The notes under the pieces: model-generated
The model's input: only the letters and a program-made list of their open reading frames with translations
Told to the model about the DNA's origin: nothing
The model's database searches: none
Part shown: positions 22,536 through 34,379 of the stretch, one piece after another
How positions within the stretch are numbered: the stretch's first letter is position 1
How the letters are laid out: every line of letters starts with the position of its first letter
Position numbers and translations under genes: made by a program
Source of the DNA: Pomacea canaliculata
Lineage: Eukaryota > Mollusca > Gastropoda > Architaenioglossa > Ampullariidae
Assembly (NCBI RefSeq): GCF_003073045.1
Contig: NC_037595.1
Coordinates: forward strand, 4,824,227-4,888,226
Reading direction: 5' to 3'
DNA length: 64,000 bases

Positions 22536-23095
22536 GTCAGGTCTGGTGAATGCTAATGTAGACATATTCTCAGTAACAAGGAGAGTGTCACAGACATATG
22601 TAACTAAACTACACTCATTCTGGACATTCTTTCAAAAACGGATAAATGATTTCCTTTAAAGCTCACAATGCAAAATGTAAGTAGGGGTGAGGGGGGAGGG
22701 AAGGGGAGATGATTAGAGCAGCAAGTAATTACAACAGTGTATGTCAGCACGTGCTCAGTTGAATAGATAGATCTCACACACACACACAAACAAGCGCGCA
22801 CACGAATAAAGTGAAAAAAAAAATCCAATGAACGAAAGTAACAAAGGTCTGAACATATAAATCGAACTGATACACGTGTAAGAGATTAATCATTCTATAC
22901 AAGTAAAATGCACAAACAAATTTAAAGAGAGAAGATAAAAGAAAACAAACAATGAAAAAAACCGACTAAAGCAAATCGGAGAAAAGATGGACAGGCAGGC
23001 GATTTAACTGTCATGAACTCTACAGGAGGGCAATTATTCGACAGAAAAATAGACAATTTATTCACTTAATGGTCAGATAATTTTAAAGGCAATAA
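22536..23095. other. Spacer between K2 and K3
   Basis: 22650-22850 repeats, in direct orientation, the CA-side of the inverted-repeat arm (19590-19750). 22970-23095 repeats the K2 upstream block starting AAGATGGACAGGCAGGCGAT. No gene. Confidence 0.6.
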
Positions 23096-23217
23096 CAGCG
23101 ATGGAAACATTTTCAGTAATAGTTTGGATCTATATATAGCCTGCGATGTGACAGTTTTTCATTTGTGGCGGTGGCAGCACATTGTACTCGTGACATCGTC
23201 GACACCAGGTCCTCAGA

Positions 23218-24931
23218 ATGACGACTACCACAATGTCCACAGTCATGCTGCTGATGCTGTTGGTGGCACTGGCCCTGGGGAGTGTGCTCCCTGGTAACAA
23301 GAGTAGAGTTCGTGGTAGATTTCAACTTGTAGATGACGAGCGATACCCCTTCCGAATATACTGTGGAGAGCCCGTAATATGTACACCGGATCTGATTCCT
23401 TACTGCATCAAGGGCCGGTACAATCCGGTGTACGGAAGCTGTGAGATACAAGAAGCCATATGCAAGTAAGTTTCACCACAAACTAATAATATCCCTGGAT
23501 TGCTGGCAGACGATTTTTTTCCAGTTTACTGCTAAAACGAGGCATTAGACGACATAGCTTCCGGTTTAATCACATTGTTACTGCTCGCAGAGACTAACAG
23601 ATCCCTTAGCAAGAAGCTAAGCGTTGGTCTTGGCAGACAGACAGCAGTCTACTGTCTACCTATACAGGTCCTTGACTTATCTCTCATCTACATCTGGTGT
23701 TTTGTTAGTTTGTTAAATGACTTTTTTTAACTGTTCATGGCTAATTTCAATCCAAGCTCTTTTGTTAGTTCAGTTCTCTAACATTTGTGATAATGAATGA
23801 GTGCATGTGCTTACAGTTGTCCTTTTCTATGTGTTTGAAAGCTCTTCTGCCTAATGTTCAAAGACCCCTAATGTGAGCAAAAGCTATTATGGTAAACAGA
23901 TGGTCATGTGAAGAGAAGAATGCAACTTTCAGCGTACCTTGCAAGGTGCTTCACGCCAAGGTGGAAACAAATAAAAAATAGTCAGGATTATACATGAGAA
24001 TCGACTAACCACACCATAAAAAACTTATCATTATCTTTATTCCCGCCGAAAGGGTGAGTCAGTTATCGCCATGACGACACGTACCCGGACCAGTGTAGCT
24101 GATAGTAAGTTGGTATTAATCAGAGAATAAGTACAACTAATAAAATTCTGGTCTCTTTCTTGCTGTCTCTTTCTCAAATGCTGCAGGTAATGTAAGTCAT
24201 CATTTTAATTGCAGTGGCGAGGACTGGGACCCCAGCAAGAGCTGCTTTCTGCCCTACCCCGTCTTTTGCGACCTACCGCATGAAGAACGCCCATGTTATC
24301 TTGACCTCTCACCCTGGTGTTTGGAGGGACGCTCAGAGCCCGTGCATGGTCACTGTGAACTCCAGGATGCCATTTGTAACGAGTGAGTTTTGCTTTCCTT
24401 TAGTCAATGCATTTGGACAAAGCTGGAAGAAGCTAGAAACAACTTGTAGCAGCTTTTACGATGACTTCGTAATTAATAAAATCCAGAAAGAGATAGCAGC
24501 AGCTTTAAAGATCTTGTTATATCTTGTGTCTATGAGTTAAATTTGTCTACCAACCAATCCGCGGATTTTGTTGATAGAATAAGAGATATTTGGCAAATGT
24601 GTCTACATGTATATGTTGTTTGGGTGGGAGGGGAGTGGAGATAGACATTACTCTGTGATAGAGAGGTTTTTCAAGCAGTGACTGCCAAGAAGATAAACGT
24701 AGACGAGAGAGATACAGAGAAAACGTTTAAGAAGCGCTGAGAGAGAGAGAGAAGTAAACTTTATCGAAATCTTACAAAAGAAGAGAAAAGTATAAAGTAT
24801 ATTTACGTAAGTGTTGGCATGTCATGATAGTGATTTTAACTAACTTTCATCCTGGTTTCATATTTTTTAGGAATGCCGTGTTTGATGTCAGCCACAGCTG
24901 CTTGACCGAAACAAGCCTCTCCGTTCGTTAA
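23218..24931 (+). CDS. K3: intact two-domain Kazal-like inhibitor with exonised intron 1
   Basis: Exons: 23218-23465, 24215-24382, 24871-24931; 158 codons. The first exon fuses signal and domain 1. Where other members have intron 1 (about 130-275 nt), K3 has only 39 nt (23294-23332). They still begin GTAACAAG and end TTGTAG but are in frame and free of stops (NKSRVRGRFQLV). Domain 1: YCGEPVICTPDLIPYC..., Cys6 in DPSKSC. Domain 2: C-x8-C-YLDLSPW-C-x11-C-ELQDAI-C, Cys6 in DVSHSC, then a tail TETSLSVR. All twelve cysteines are present. The putative P1 residues are Pro and Leu. AATAAA is at 24999. This is the best candidate in the window for a working two-domain gene. Confidence 0.85.
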
Positions 24932-25009
24932 GCATGTGATTTGTTTATTGTCTGTACTGATAACATCACCTCTAATGGTGTTTGTATTAGTAAAGAGCAA
25001 ATAAAACTA

Positions 25010-25669
25010 TAAAACTTTCCATAGTTTTTTGGAAAAACATGATTGATTTGTAAAATTGAGTGATGAGCTGTCACTGAATGCTTGCCAAGAAGTGCGTTGA
25101 TGGGGAGGACTGTCGGGGTAGGAGGAAAGAAAATAGATGACAATTCATCACAGACACCAAAACTTAGAAGCCGCAAGACAAAAATCCAATAAACAGAAAA
25201 TGGGGATCCAAGAATCAAATAGGTGTTAATGACATGGGAGTGGAAGGTTTTGCCCAAACACAAGCAGAAAGCTGACAGACCGAGGAACCAGAAGGAAAGA
25301 CAGAAGATGTTAAATATCTGAGAGACACTGACAGCTGACAATGGTCCTGAAAGCACTTCACCATCTGTACTACACACAGTGTAGAGATTTCGTGATCAGA
25401 AATTCTTTCATTTCCTGTGTTGACAGCGAAGGTTTGTGGGACAACATCTGTCTTGTGACAGATAGCTGTCTCTGTCGTTGTTTATGCTGTTTGTAGACTT
25501 GTTGTCCTTGTGGAGTGTGGTCACTGATAAGAGAATGACGGTCGTGTGCATTCACCTTCGCTGTCTGTGTGTGCGTACACCAAGGGTTGATACAACTCTC
25601 GAAAAACAAGTTCAAAATACCTTTCATTGAGAGAAACCTCTGAGAAATAAAACCTTTGTCCTCTAAAAT
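25010..25669. other. 3' flank of K3, no gene
   Basis: Conserved with the flanks of K2 and K4: GAAAAACATGATTGATTTGT, GGACTGTCGGGGTAGG, then GTTGATACAACTCTCGAAAA. Minus-strand open frames here recur in the K2 and K4 flanks and are shared only because of the duplication. Confidence 0.5.
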
Positions 25670-26080
<411 letters not shown>

Positions 26081-26465
26081 CGAAAATAACAAAGGTCTGA
26101 ATTCATAAATCGACCTGACGAACATGTAAAAGATTAATCATTCTATACAAGTAAAATGCACAAACACATTTAAAGAGAGAAGAGAAAAGAAAAGAAACAA
26201 TGAAAAAAAACGATTAAAAGCAAATCGAGAAAAGATGGACAGGCAGGCGATTTAACTGTCATGAACTCTACAGGAGGGCAATTATTCGACCAAAAAAAGA
26301 CAATTTGTTCACTTAATGGTCAGATAATTTTCAAGGCAATAACAGCGATGGAAACATTTTCAGTAATAGTTAGGATCTATATATAGCCTGCGATGTGACA
26401 GTTTTTCATTTGTGGCGGTGGCAGCGACATTGTGCTCGTGACATCGTCTACACCAGGTCCTCAGG

Positions 26466-27526
26466 ATGACGACTACCACACTGTCCACAGTCCTGCTGCT
26501 GATGCTGTTGGTGGCACTGGCCCTGGGGAGTGTGCTCCCTGGTAACAAGAGTAGAGTTCGTGGTAGATTTCAACTTGTAGATGACGAGCGATACCCCTTC
26601 CGAATATACTGTGGAGAGCCCATAATATGTACACCGGATCTGATTCCTTACTGCATCAAGGGCCGGAATAATCCGGTGTACGGAAGCTGTGAGATACAAG
26701 AAGCCATATGCAAGTAAGTTTGACCACAAACTAATATCCCTGGATTGCTGGAAGACGATTTTTTTTCCAGTTGACTGCTAAAACGAGGCATTAGACGACA
26801 TAGCTTCCGGTTTAATCACATTGTTACTGCTCGCCGAGACTAACAGATCCCTTAGCAAGAAGCTAAGCGTTGGTCTTGGCAGACAGACAGCAGTCCACCT
26901 ATACAGGTCTTTGACTTATCTCTCATCTACATCTGGTGTTTTGTTAGTTTGTTAAATGACTTTTTTTAACTGTTCATGGCTAATTTCAATCCAAGCTCTT
27001 TTGTTAGTTCAGTTCTCTAACATTTGTGATAATGGAATGAGTGCATGTGCTTACAGTTGTCCTTTTCTATGTGTTGAAAGCTCTTCTGCCTAATGTTCAA
27101 AGAACCCCTAATGTGAGTAGAGCAAAGCTATTATGGGATGGTCATGTGAACAGAAGAATGCAACACTTTCAGCGTACCTTGCAAGGTGCTTCACGCCAAG
27201 GTGGAAACAGAAATAAAAAATAGTCAGGATTATACATGAGAATCGACTAGCCACACAATAAAGGACTTAGCATTATCTTTATTCCCGCCGAAAGGGTGAG
27301 TCAGTTATCGCCATGACGACACGTACCTGGACCAGTGTAGCTGATAGTCAGTTGGTATTAATCAGAGAATAAGTACAACTAATAAAATTCTGGTCTCTTT
27401 CTTTTTGTCTCTTTCTCAAATGCTGCAGGTAATGTAAGTCATCATTCTGATTGCAGTGGCGAGGACTGGGACCCCAGCAAGAGCTGCTTTCTGCCCTACC
27501 CCGTCTTTTGCGAGCCTACCGCATGA
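26466..27526 (+). pseudogene. K4: Kazal-like gene, domain 2 frameshifted
   Basis: Exons: 26466-26713 and 27457 onward. Exons 1 and 2 are fused exactly as in K3 (39-nt remnant at 26542-26580). Domain 1 is complete, including Cys6 (DPSKSC). In exon 3, one extra G relative to K3 (GCGAGCCTACC against GCGACCTACC, near 27512) shifts the frame to a TGA at 27524-27526, leaving the tail FLPYPVFCEPTA. Without that base domain 2 would read through to the donor at 27625. Exon 4 (28113 onward) and AATAAA (28243) persist. The stop lies 99 nt before the exon junction, so decay of the message is likely. It could instead be a one-base assembly error. Confidence 0.75.
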
Positions 27527-28249
27527 AGAACGCCCATGTCATCTTGACCTCTCACCCTGGTGTTTGGAGGGACGCTCAGAGCCCGTGCATGGTCACTGTG
27601 AACTCCAGCATGCCATTTGTGAAGAGTGAGTTTTGCTTTCCTTTAGTCAATGCGGTTGGACAAAGGTGTAAGAAACTAGAAACAACTTGTAGCAGCTTTT
27701 ACGATGACTTCGTAATTAATAAAATCCAGAAAGAGATATTAGCAGCTTGAAAGACCTTGTTATATCTTGTGTTCATGAGTTAAATTTGTCTACTTACCTG
27801 CCCGGGGATTTTGTTGACAGAATAAGAAATATTCGGCAAATGTGTCTACATGTTTATGTTGTTTGGGTGGGAGGGGAGTGGAGATAACATTACTCTATGA
27901 TAGAGATAGAGGTTTTCAAGCAGTGACTGCCAAGAAGATAAAAGTAGAAGAGAGAGATACAGAGAAAACGTTTAAGAAGCGCTGAGAGAGAGAGAGAGGG
28001 AAATACACTTTATTGAAATCTTACAAAAGAAGAGAAAAATATAATTACGTAAGTGTTGGCATGTCATGATAGTGATTTTAACTAACTTTCATCCTGGTTT
28101 CATATTTTTTAGGAATGCCGTGTTTGATGTCAGCCAGAGCTGCTCGAAGCGAGACAAGCCTCTCCGTTCGTTAAGCATGTGATTTGTTTATTGTCTGTAC
28201 TGATAACATCACCTCTAATGGTGTTTGTATTAGTAAAGTGCAAATAAAA

Positions 28250-28805
28250 CTATATAACTTTCCATAGTTTTTTTTTGGAAAAACATGATTGATTTGTAAA
28301 ATTTAGTGATGAGCTGTCATGAATGCTTGTCATGAAGTGTGTTGATGTTGAGGACTGTCGGGGTAGGTGGAAAGGGAAATAGATGACAATTCATCACAGA
28401 CACCATGTTTAATAAGCCGCAGCACAAAAATCTAATTCACAGAAAAATAAATCCAAGAATTAAATAGAGATAGAAGGACATTGCTAATGACATGGGAGTG
28501 GAAGGTTTTGCCCAAACACAAACAGAAAGCTGACAGACCGAGGAACCAGAAGGAAAGACAGAAGATGTTAAATATCTGAGAGACACTGACAGGTGACAAT
28601 GGTCCTGAAAGCACTTCACCATCTGTACTACACACAGTGAAGGATTTCGTGATCAGAAATTCGTTCATTTCCTGTGTTGACAGCGAAGGTTTGTGCGACA
28701 ACATCTGTCTTGTGACAGAAAGCTGGGTCTGTCCTTGTTTATGTTGTTTGTAGACTTGTTGTCCTTGTGGAGTGTGGTCACTGATAAGAGAGCGACTGTC
28801 GTGTG
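28250..28805. other. 3' flank of K4 up to the LINE
   Basis: Same flank as after K2 and K3. It breaks off at GACTGTCGTGTG, where the other copies continue CATTCA(A/C)CTTCG; this marks the left junction of the LINE. Confidence 0.6.
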
Positions 28806-31130
28806 AATTAGCCTCTACACTCAAAGAAGGAGTAATTATATGTATTCCAAAAGTAGATAAGCCTAGAGATCAAATGAAAAACTGGAGACCAATCACTTTA
28901 CTGAATGCTGTATATAAGATTGACTCAACATGCATTGAAAACAGAATGAAAAAAGTTGTATCATCCCTAATTCACGAGACCAATCTGAATTTGCACGCGA
29001 GAGATAATTAGGGGTTATGTTGGGCTGATATACGATTTGATTGAACATGTGAATATAAATAAAGAACCTGGTTGGTTGGTATGTCTTTATTTTGAAAAAG
29101 CCTTCAGTAGTATCAGCTGGAGCTTCATGCTGGAAGGTTTGCATTATTTTTGTTTCAGTTCACAGTTTTGTAAATGGATAATCACAATTTTTACAGAAAT
29201 GTCAAGTCTAGTGTGTCAGTTAATGGCACATTATTTAAATGATTCTATGTTAAAAAAGGATACAGACAGGGGGACACAATTTCACCTTATTTATTCCTTT
29301 TATGTGTAGAAATGTCAGCTATTATGACTAGAAAAAATACATACATAAAAGGTATAAATATCCAAAATACCGAAAGTAAAATTTTACAATATGCAGACGA
29401 TACAGAATGGACTTTAGAGTGTGATAAATTGTCTTTTGAATAATCAATGAATACATTAAAATTATTTTTTAAAAATCTGGTTTATTTCTGAACACTGAAC
29501 ATCAAGTGCAATATGCCTTGAAAGCAAAGCAAATTATTCAACTAACTACTTACCCACTTAAAGATGCAATCGAACCGAGAAATTAAAAATTTTTGGTATT
29601 TGGGTTACTAATAATCTAAAAGCATATATGAAATTAAAGTATGATAGCAAGCTAGCCGAAATTAGAACACTGTACAAGATTTGGCTAAAGAGATAGTTAA
29701 CTCAGGAAGAAGAGCAATACTTAAGTCGTTAATCTTGTCAAAGTTTTTGCTGAGAAAACCTCCAGATCATAAATTATTGTTAACAACATTCAGAAATCTA
29801 TATTTCAGATTGTGTGGGATGGAAAAAATGATAAAATTAACAGAAAAGTATCTATTAAAAAAGTGTATAATGGGGGGATTTGCATACCTGATGTTAGAAC
29901 TTATATGAATGCCTTAAAACTATTATGGTTGCGGAACATAAAGAAACCCAATCATCGTTGGAAAAAGATTATGTCCTCACATAAAATGTTAAATGACCTA
30001 GACAAACTTGGCTCAGCAATTGGCTCTAAATTTTTGTAAATAATTTCTGGACGGATGTTTTAAAAGCCTACAAGATATTTTGAAAAAGTGTTGTGTGTAA
30101 AAAAATTGAAGAGATTATATCAGAGCCTATCTTTTGTAAAACAAAATTAAGATTGGAAATAAACCATTTCTGTATAGAAGTAAGGTAGACAAAAGGATAT
30201 ATTTAATATATTTCATTAAACGCTTGCCTATGACACAAATAAAACTCTTACTGTAATGCAATCTATACAGAAAGGTGCAACACTGTATTATGATAAAATG
30301 GTAACCAATATACATGTGACTAACTGATGTACAAAATGGGATAAAACACTAAATGGAAATGTTGATTGCACATTATCTTCAGAGAAGTAGCCAATGTTAA
30401 AGATATTAAATTAATAAGGCTTGAAATCAGAGTTCTGCATAGAATACTGGGGACAAAAATAACTTTATTAATATGAGCTTCGAGAAGGATGATTTTTGTG
30501 ACTATTGTAGGTGTGAAAAAAAACCATTGAACATATATTTTGGGAATGTAAATATGTCCAAGATTTCTGGCAAAACGTTCAAAATTATGTGTCGAACAAC
30601 TGTGGGATTATGAGAAGGATGATTTGAGTGAACACCTTGTTTTATTTGGATGGAGTAATAACTTTAAGACAGCTGCTGTACTGGATTTAATCTGACTGCT
30701 TGCTAAACAATACAAATATCCTGAAAATTAAAAAAACAAACAAACAACAAAAAAAAACCCAACAACACCTCAGTTGCAACCATTCATTTGGATACTGCAG
30801 AATAGATATAAACTTGACATGTTTAATGCACGTCTGTAAATGAAGAAAAGAATTGTAAAACAGTGGCTACTTTATATGCAACTTGTCGACCAGAATTTCA
30901 GCACTGACTAGACTTTTATACATATATGTTGACATACATTATCTTATATGTCTGTTATATTGTTATATATGTTATATTGCAACGGTGTGAATTGTTAAAG
31001 CATATAATGTGTTAAGCCTGTAATATGTTTAATGTGTTAATGGAAAAAAAATGTTTATATATTTTAAAAATTTGGAAAATGAGTTATGCAATGGTTGCAG
31101 AAAATGTGTCTACATCTCCCCAGTTATCAA
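28806..31130 (+). mobile_element. LINE remnant, L1/Tx1-like clade
   Basis: Plus-strand pieces in order: reverse transcriptase start (GVIICIPKVDKPRDQMKNWR-PITLLNAVYKI), palm (YRQGDTISPYLFLLCVEMSA, then ILQYADDTEWTL with the YADD catalytic motif), and the C-terminal part (WDGKNDKINRKVSIKKVYNG and GICIPDVRTYMNALKLLW). A final Cys/His-type end, TIEHIFWECKYVQDFW, lies near 30520. These are typical of L1/Tx1-group ORF2. The frame is broken by many frameshifts and stops and the endonuclease is absent, as in a 5'-truncated dead copy. It splits the spacer between K4 and the next unit; the right edge is somewhere in 31080-31190. Confidence 0.75.
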
Positions 31131-31189
31131 AAGCTAGAAAAAAAAGATGCACAGGACACACTCGTACAGAGGACATCCCGCGATGTGCC

Positions 31190-31730
31190 TCATTATAATC
31201 GCTTGTTGATGGAACAGAATTAGAGCAACTTATCTTTATTTTCCTACCAAAATATGCACCCTGTGTTCAGCCACCTGATGTCAAGCAGCCATCTGGCCTT
31301 CTGCTCTACAAATAAATGTCACGAAAATACATTAGAAGCTTGTTTTCATGTTGAAAATCAAACCACATGTGGAGGAGAAGAATGGAGTTTATAAGTGCAA
31401 CAAGTGGTCATGGCTGTTTGCCTTATTATAAAATGCCATGACAGTGTATTATGGTGGGTCTGTCGCATTTTTAATAGACAGCTCACACACACACACACTC
31501 TCACAAGCATAAAAATTAACATCCATTCACCGAAACAAAAAAAACAAAGGAACGAACACAGAAAAGAAAAGAAAATCAAATAAACAGCCAAATAAGAAAA
31601 AAAAAAAGGAAAAGCGACAGAGGAAGTTAAAAAAAAAAAGAAAAAATAAAGATGAAGAGAAGCAGGCGGGTGAGAAGGAAAAGAACAGTAGGGAGAATCG
31701 GTCAGTAATTGGACCAGAAAATAAACCATA
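31190..31730. other. Spacer upstream of K5
   Basis: 31195-31345 resembles the start of the inverted-repeat arm at 19085-19230 (ATGCACCCTG...AGCCACCT, then AATAAATGTCAC). It is followed by a short CA run and an A-rich stretch (31540-31670). No gene; the long minus-strand frame is from the A-rich run. Confidence 0.5.
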
Positions 31731-31915
31731 ATATCTTCACTAAATAGCCAGATTGCTTTCAAACCAATTACAGTAAATAAAACATTTTCAGAAATAGGTT
31801 GGCCTCGTAGGGAGATATATAATTATGAAGTTTATGATTTCACAGTTTTGTTGTTAATTTCTGACGGTGTCAGCGAAATTGTGTGGATGGCAACGACTGT
31901 GTCACATCTCCAGAC

Positions 31916-31991
31916 TGAAGACTACCACACTGTCCATAGTCATGCTGCTGCTGCTTGGGGCTGTGCTCTACCTCGGGAGTGTACTCGTTGG
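31916..31991 (+). pseudogene. K5: orphan signal-peptide exon
   Basis: 76 bases aligned to exon 1 of the family, the same length as every other exon 1. The usual ATG reads CTG (31916); an in-frame ATG follows at 31943 (MLLLLGAVLYLGSVLV). The donor is GC (TTG-GCAACAG) instead of GT. No exon 2, 3 or 4 follows before the K6 promoter, so this is a relic. Its upstream block (31725-31910) is a diverged copy of the K2-type promoter. Confidence 0.65.
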
Positions 31992-32259
31992 CAACAGAAG
32001 CCATCTTCGAATACGTTCATCATAGTTTGTCAAATAAATCATGGACTACGACGACCACCACTGGAGGAGCTTCTTGCAGAAGAACAGTCTGACTTCTGAG
32101 CAGGCAGAAGCACAGTATGAATAGAAATGGTTATAAAATTCATTTCTTTTTATCAGTAGTAATATTAAAGTTCTCCGTTAGCTTGTGCTGCTACAAACCA
32201 CCTGGTTTTAACATTCCTATACAATTCTTTAATTACATGCACAAAAAGTAAAGAGTAGG

Positions 32260-32640
32260 GTGTCCGAAGAAGTTATTATGCAGAAGTAACAAGATATATA
32301 CAAACAAATACATTGTTACACAAACATATAAATGCGCACATACGGCCGGCATACTTGCTTGAAGTACGAGAGCAAACACCGAAAGAAGAACAATAAAAAG
32401 ATTAATTAAAACATTTTTTTAAATAGCTAAATACACGAACCTACGAAAAGCATAATTAATAAAGCGAAGGTGAAAAAAAAGAAGTGAACGAAATAAAATA
32501 CCATACGATAAAAGGTAGTCGTGCACAAAAAAAAAACCAACCCAAAAGAGTTAATTCGGTTTGTGTGTGTGTGGAGGGTATCGTCCTGGTCTAAAAAAAA
32601 GATAGGGCGTTGACATTATACGAACAGAAAATAAACCATA
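32260..32640. repeat. S1 spacer block, first copy
   Basis: A non-coding block that precedes many P1 promoters. It contains AACAAGATATATACAAACAA, CGCACATACGGCCGGCATAC and an A-rich part ending in a TG run and GTCTAAAAAAAAGATAGG. Other copies: about 44420-44740, 52085-52430, 56290-56620, 60120-60440 and 63900-64000 (cut by the window end). Confidence 0.7.
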
Positions 32641-32802
32641 ATTTCTTTAACCTTAATGGTGCTATTACTTTCAACCCAATGACACGAAGGCAATTTTTTT
32701 TATATATAGCTTTCGTCGAGAGCTATATATTTAGTCTGTGATGAGACTAGCCCTCATTCCTGGCTGTGACAGCGACATTAGCCACGTGATCACGTCCACA
32801 CA

Positions 32803-34188
32803 ATGACGACTACCACACTGTCCACAGTCATGCTGCTGATGCTGTTGGTGGCACTGGCCCTGGGGAGTGTGCTCCCTGGTAACAAAGCTACCTTCGCCAT
32901 AGTTTGTAGAATCTTCGACACACGATGACGAGGTCGACTTTGATGTAGCGATGATGTTGTGTCGCTGGTTACATTTCAATATTTTTTTTTATCAATGCCT
33001 ATCCTGTAGTCGATTCTCTTAAATATGTTACATGTAAGAGCAAGGAGCAGTAATGCAAACACAATGTTTTCAACTTGCAGATGAACGTCGATCAGTGAAC
33101 TGTGCACCCAACAGACCATGTACCGCGGATGCGATTCCTCACTGTATCAAGGGTTGGGACATTCCCATATTTGGAAATTGTGATTTACTGGACGCCCTAT
33201 GCAGGTAAGTTTCTCTTCTCGTTGAGATATTTTTAGTCACTTTACAATCTTTTCTCTAATTGTTCTCTGTTAGTCTCAGTTGAAGCTCCTTTGCATTCTC
33301 TAACAGTTGTGATGATGCTGATTGATGTACTTTTTTGCTAAGATGAAAAGCTCTTTTAACTAATGATAAATCAAGGTAAGAGCTGTTGGTACTGATACTT
33401 TATTTTAGGACAACTTCTCAAGCAGGCACTCAATACCACAATGTCGGACACTTTCTACATTAGTCTCTTACATCCAGACTAAACTGTGTAGATAGGTCTG
33501 TCGAAGATGTCTCAAACGATGGTCAGAGGTAAGAAATCCCACAAACAAAGATTGTAGCTGCACGGGAGAAAATGGCGTTGATATAGAAACAGCGACACCT
33601 GCACTGACTATGTGGATACAAATTAGCACATCAATGGCATCAGGTTTGTTACCCAATGTAGCCTGCACAAGGCTTCCATAGTTCCCATCCTTCTGTACGG
33701 ATAAAGGAAGCGGACCCTGGTTTCTGATACATCACCACCAGTCTCCGAGAAAAAGTTTGGGGCATTGAAAATAAAGTTCTTATGACATAGTTTTTAATTT
33801 TTGCCAGACTGCTGAGCTGGCAAGTATCCGTAATGTGAGTAGAGCAAAGCCAATCTGAAATGGTCATATTATCCAACACATGTAAGATCGTCTTATAATG
33901 TACCTTGCAAAGCTGTTCCTGGAAAGGTTAAACCAGAAACAAAAATCGGTCTGGATAACAACCCGAATGAGTGGAGCTGATAGTACGAGTCAAGAAATAA
34001 ATAAAATAAATTAAATGCTGTTATTTTTCTTTCTATCACAGACTGGTGCAGGTGTTGTAAGTCATCATTCTGATTGCAGTGGCGAGGAGGAAGACTTCAG
34101 CGGCAGCTGCATGGTCAACATCGAGCAAAGTCCTGATTACATGAGGGTCGTTGTGTCTGATTCCGAGACCTCCAACCCTGGTGTGTGA
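32803..34188 (+). CDS. K6: Kazal-like, one domain plus short tail; no 3' end
   Basis: Exons: 32803-32878, 33081-33204, 34080-34188; 102 codons. Exon 2 is three codons shorter than in K1 and gives NCAPNRPC-TADAIPH-C; the putative P1 is Ala. Exon 3 supplies Cys6 (EEDFSGSC), then leaves the domain-2 frame and ends ...SDSETSNPGV-stop. Immediately after GACCTCAGAGGTC (about 34200) the sequence becomes the K7 promoter, so the end of exon 3, intron 3, exon 4 and the poly-A signal are missing. The next AATAAA is that of K7 (36392). Confidence 0.75.
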
Positions 34189-34289
34189 AGGGACCTCAGA
34201 GGTCCATAATTTCTTTAACCTTAATGGCGTTATTACTTTCAGCACGATAACACCGAGGCAATTTTTTTTTGTTTGCTTTCGGAGAGAGC

Positions 34290-34374
34290 TATATATTTAG
34301 TCTGTGATGAGACTATCCCTCATTGCTGGCTGTGACAGCGACATTGTTCACGTGATCACGTCCACGTCACGTCC
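34290..34374 (+). promoter_or_regulatory. P1 promoter of K7 (representative of K6-K16)
   Basis: The TATA-like GCTATATATTTAGTCTG lies 90 bp before the ATG. About 30 bp before the ATG comes CACGTGATCACGTCCACGTC: an E-box (CACGTG), a TGATCA palindrome and repeated CACGTC / TGACGT-type (CRE-like) words. The same arrangement stands before K6, K9, K11-K16. From its distance to the TATA element, the cluster probably lies in the 5' UTR or just downstream of the start site. K2-K4 have the TATA position but not this cluster. Confidence 0.5.
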
Positions 34375-34379
34375 ACACA

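Noticed and set aside
31848-32099. 83-codon plus-strand frame over K5
   Set aside because: It is in a different frame from the exon-1 relic and has no counterpart in other units.
33468-33668. Minus-strand frames in intron 2 that recur in most units (for example 42167-42496, 49233-49436, 53612-53926)
   Set aside because: They recur only because the intron is duplicated; stops and shifts differ between copies with no sign of protein constraint.
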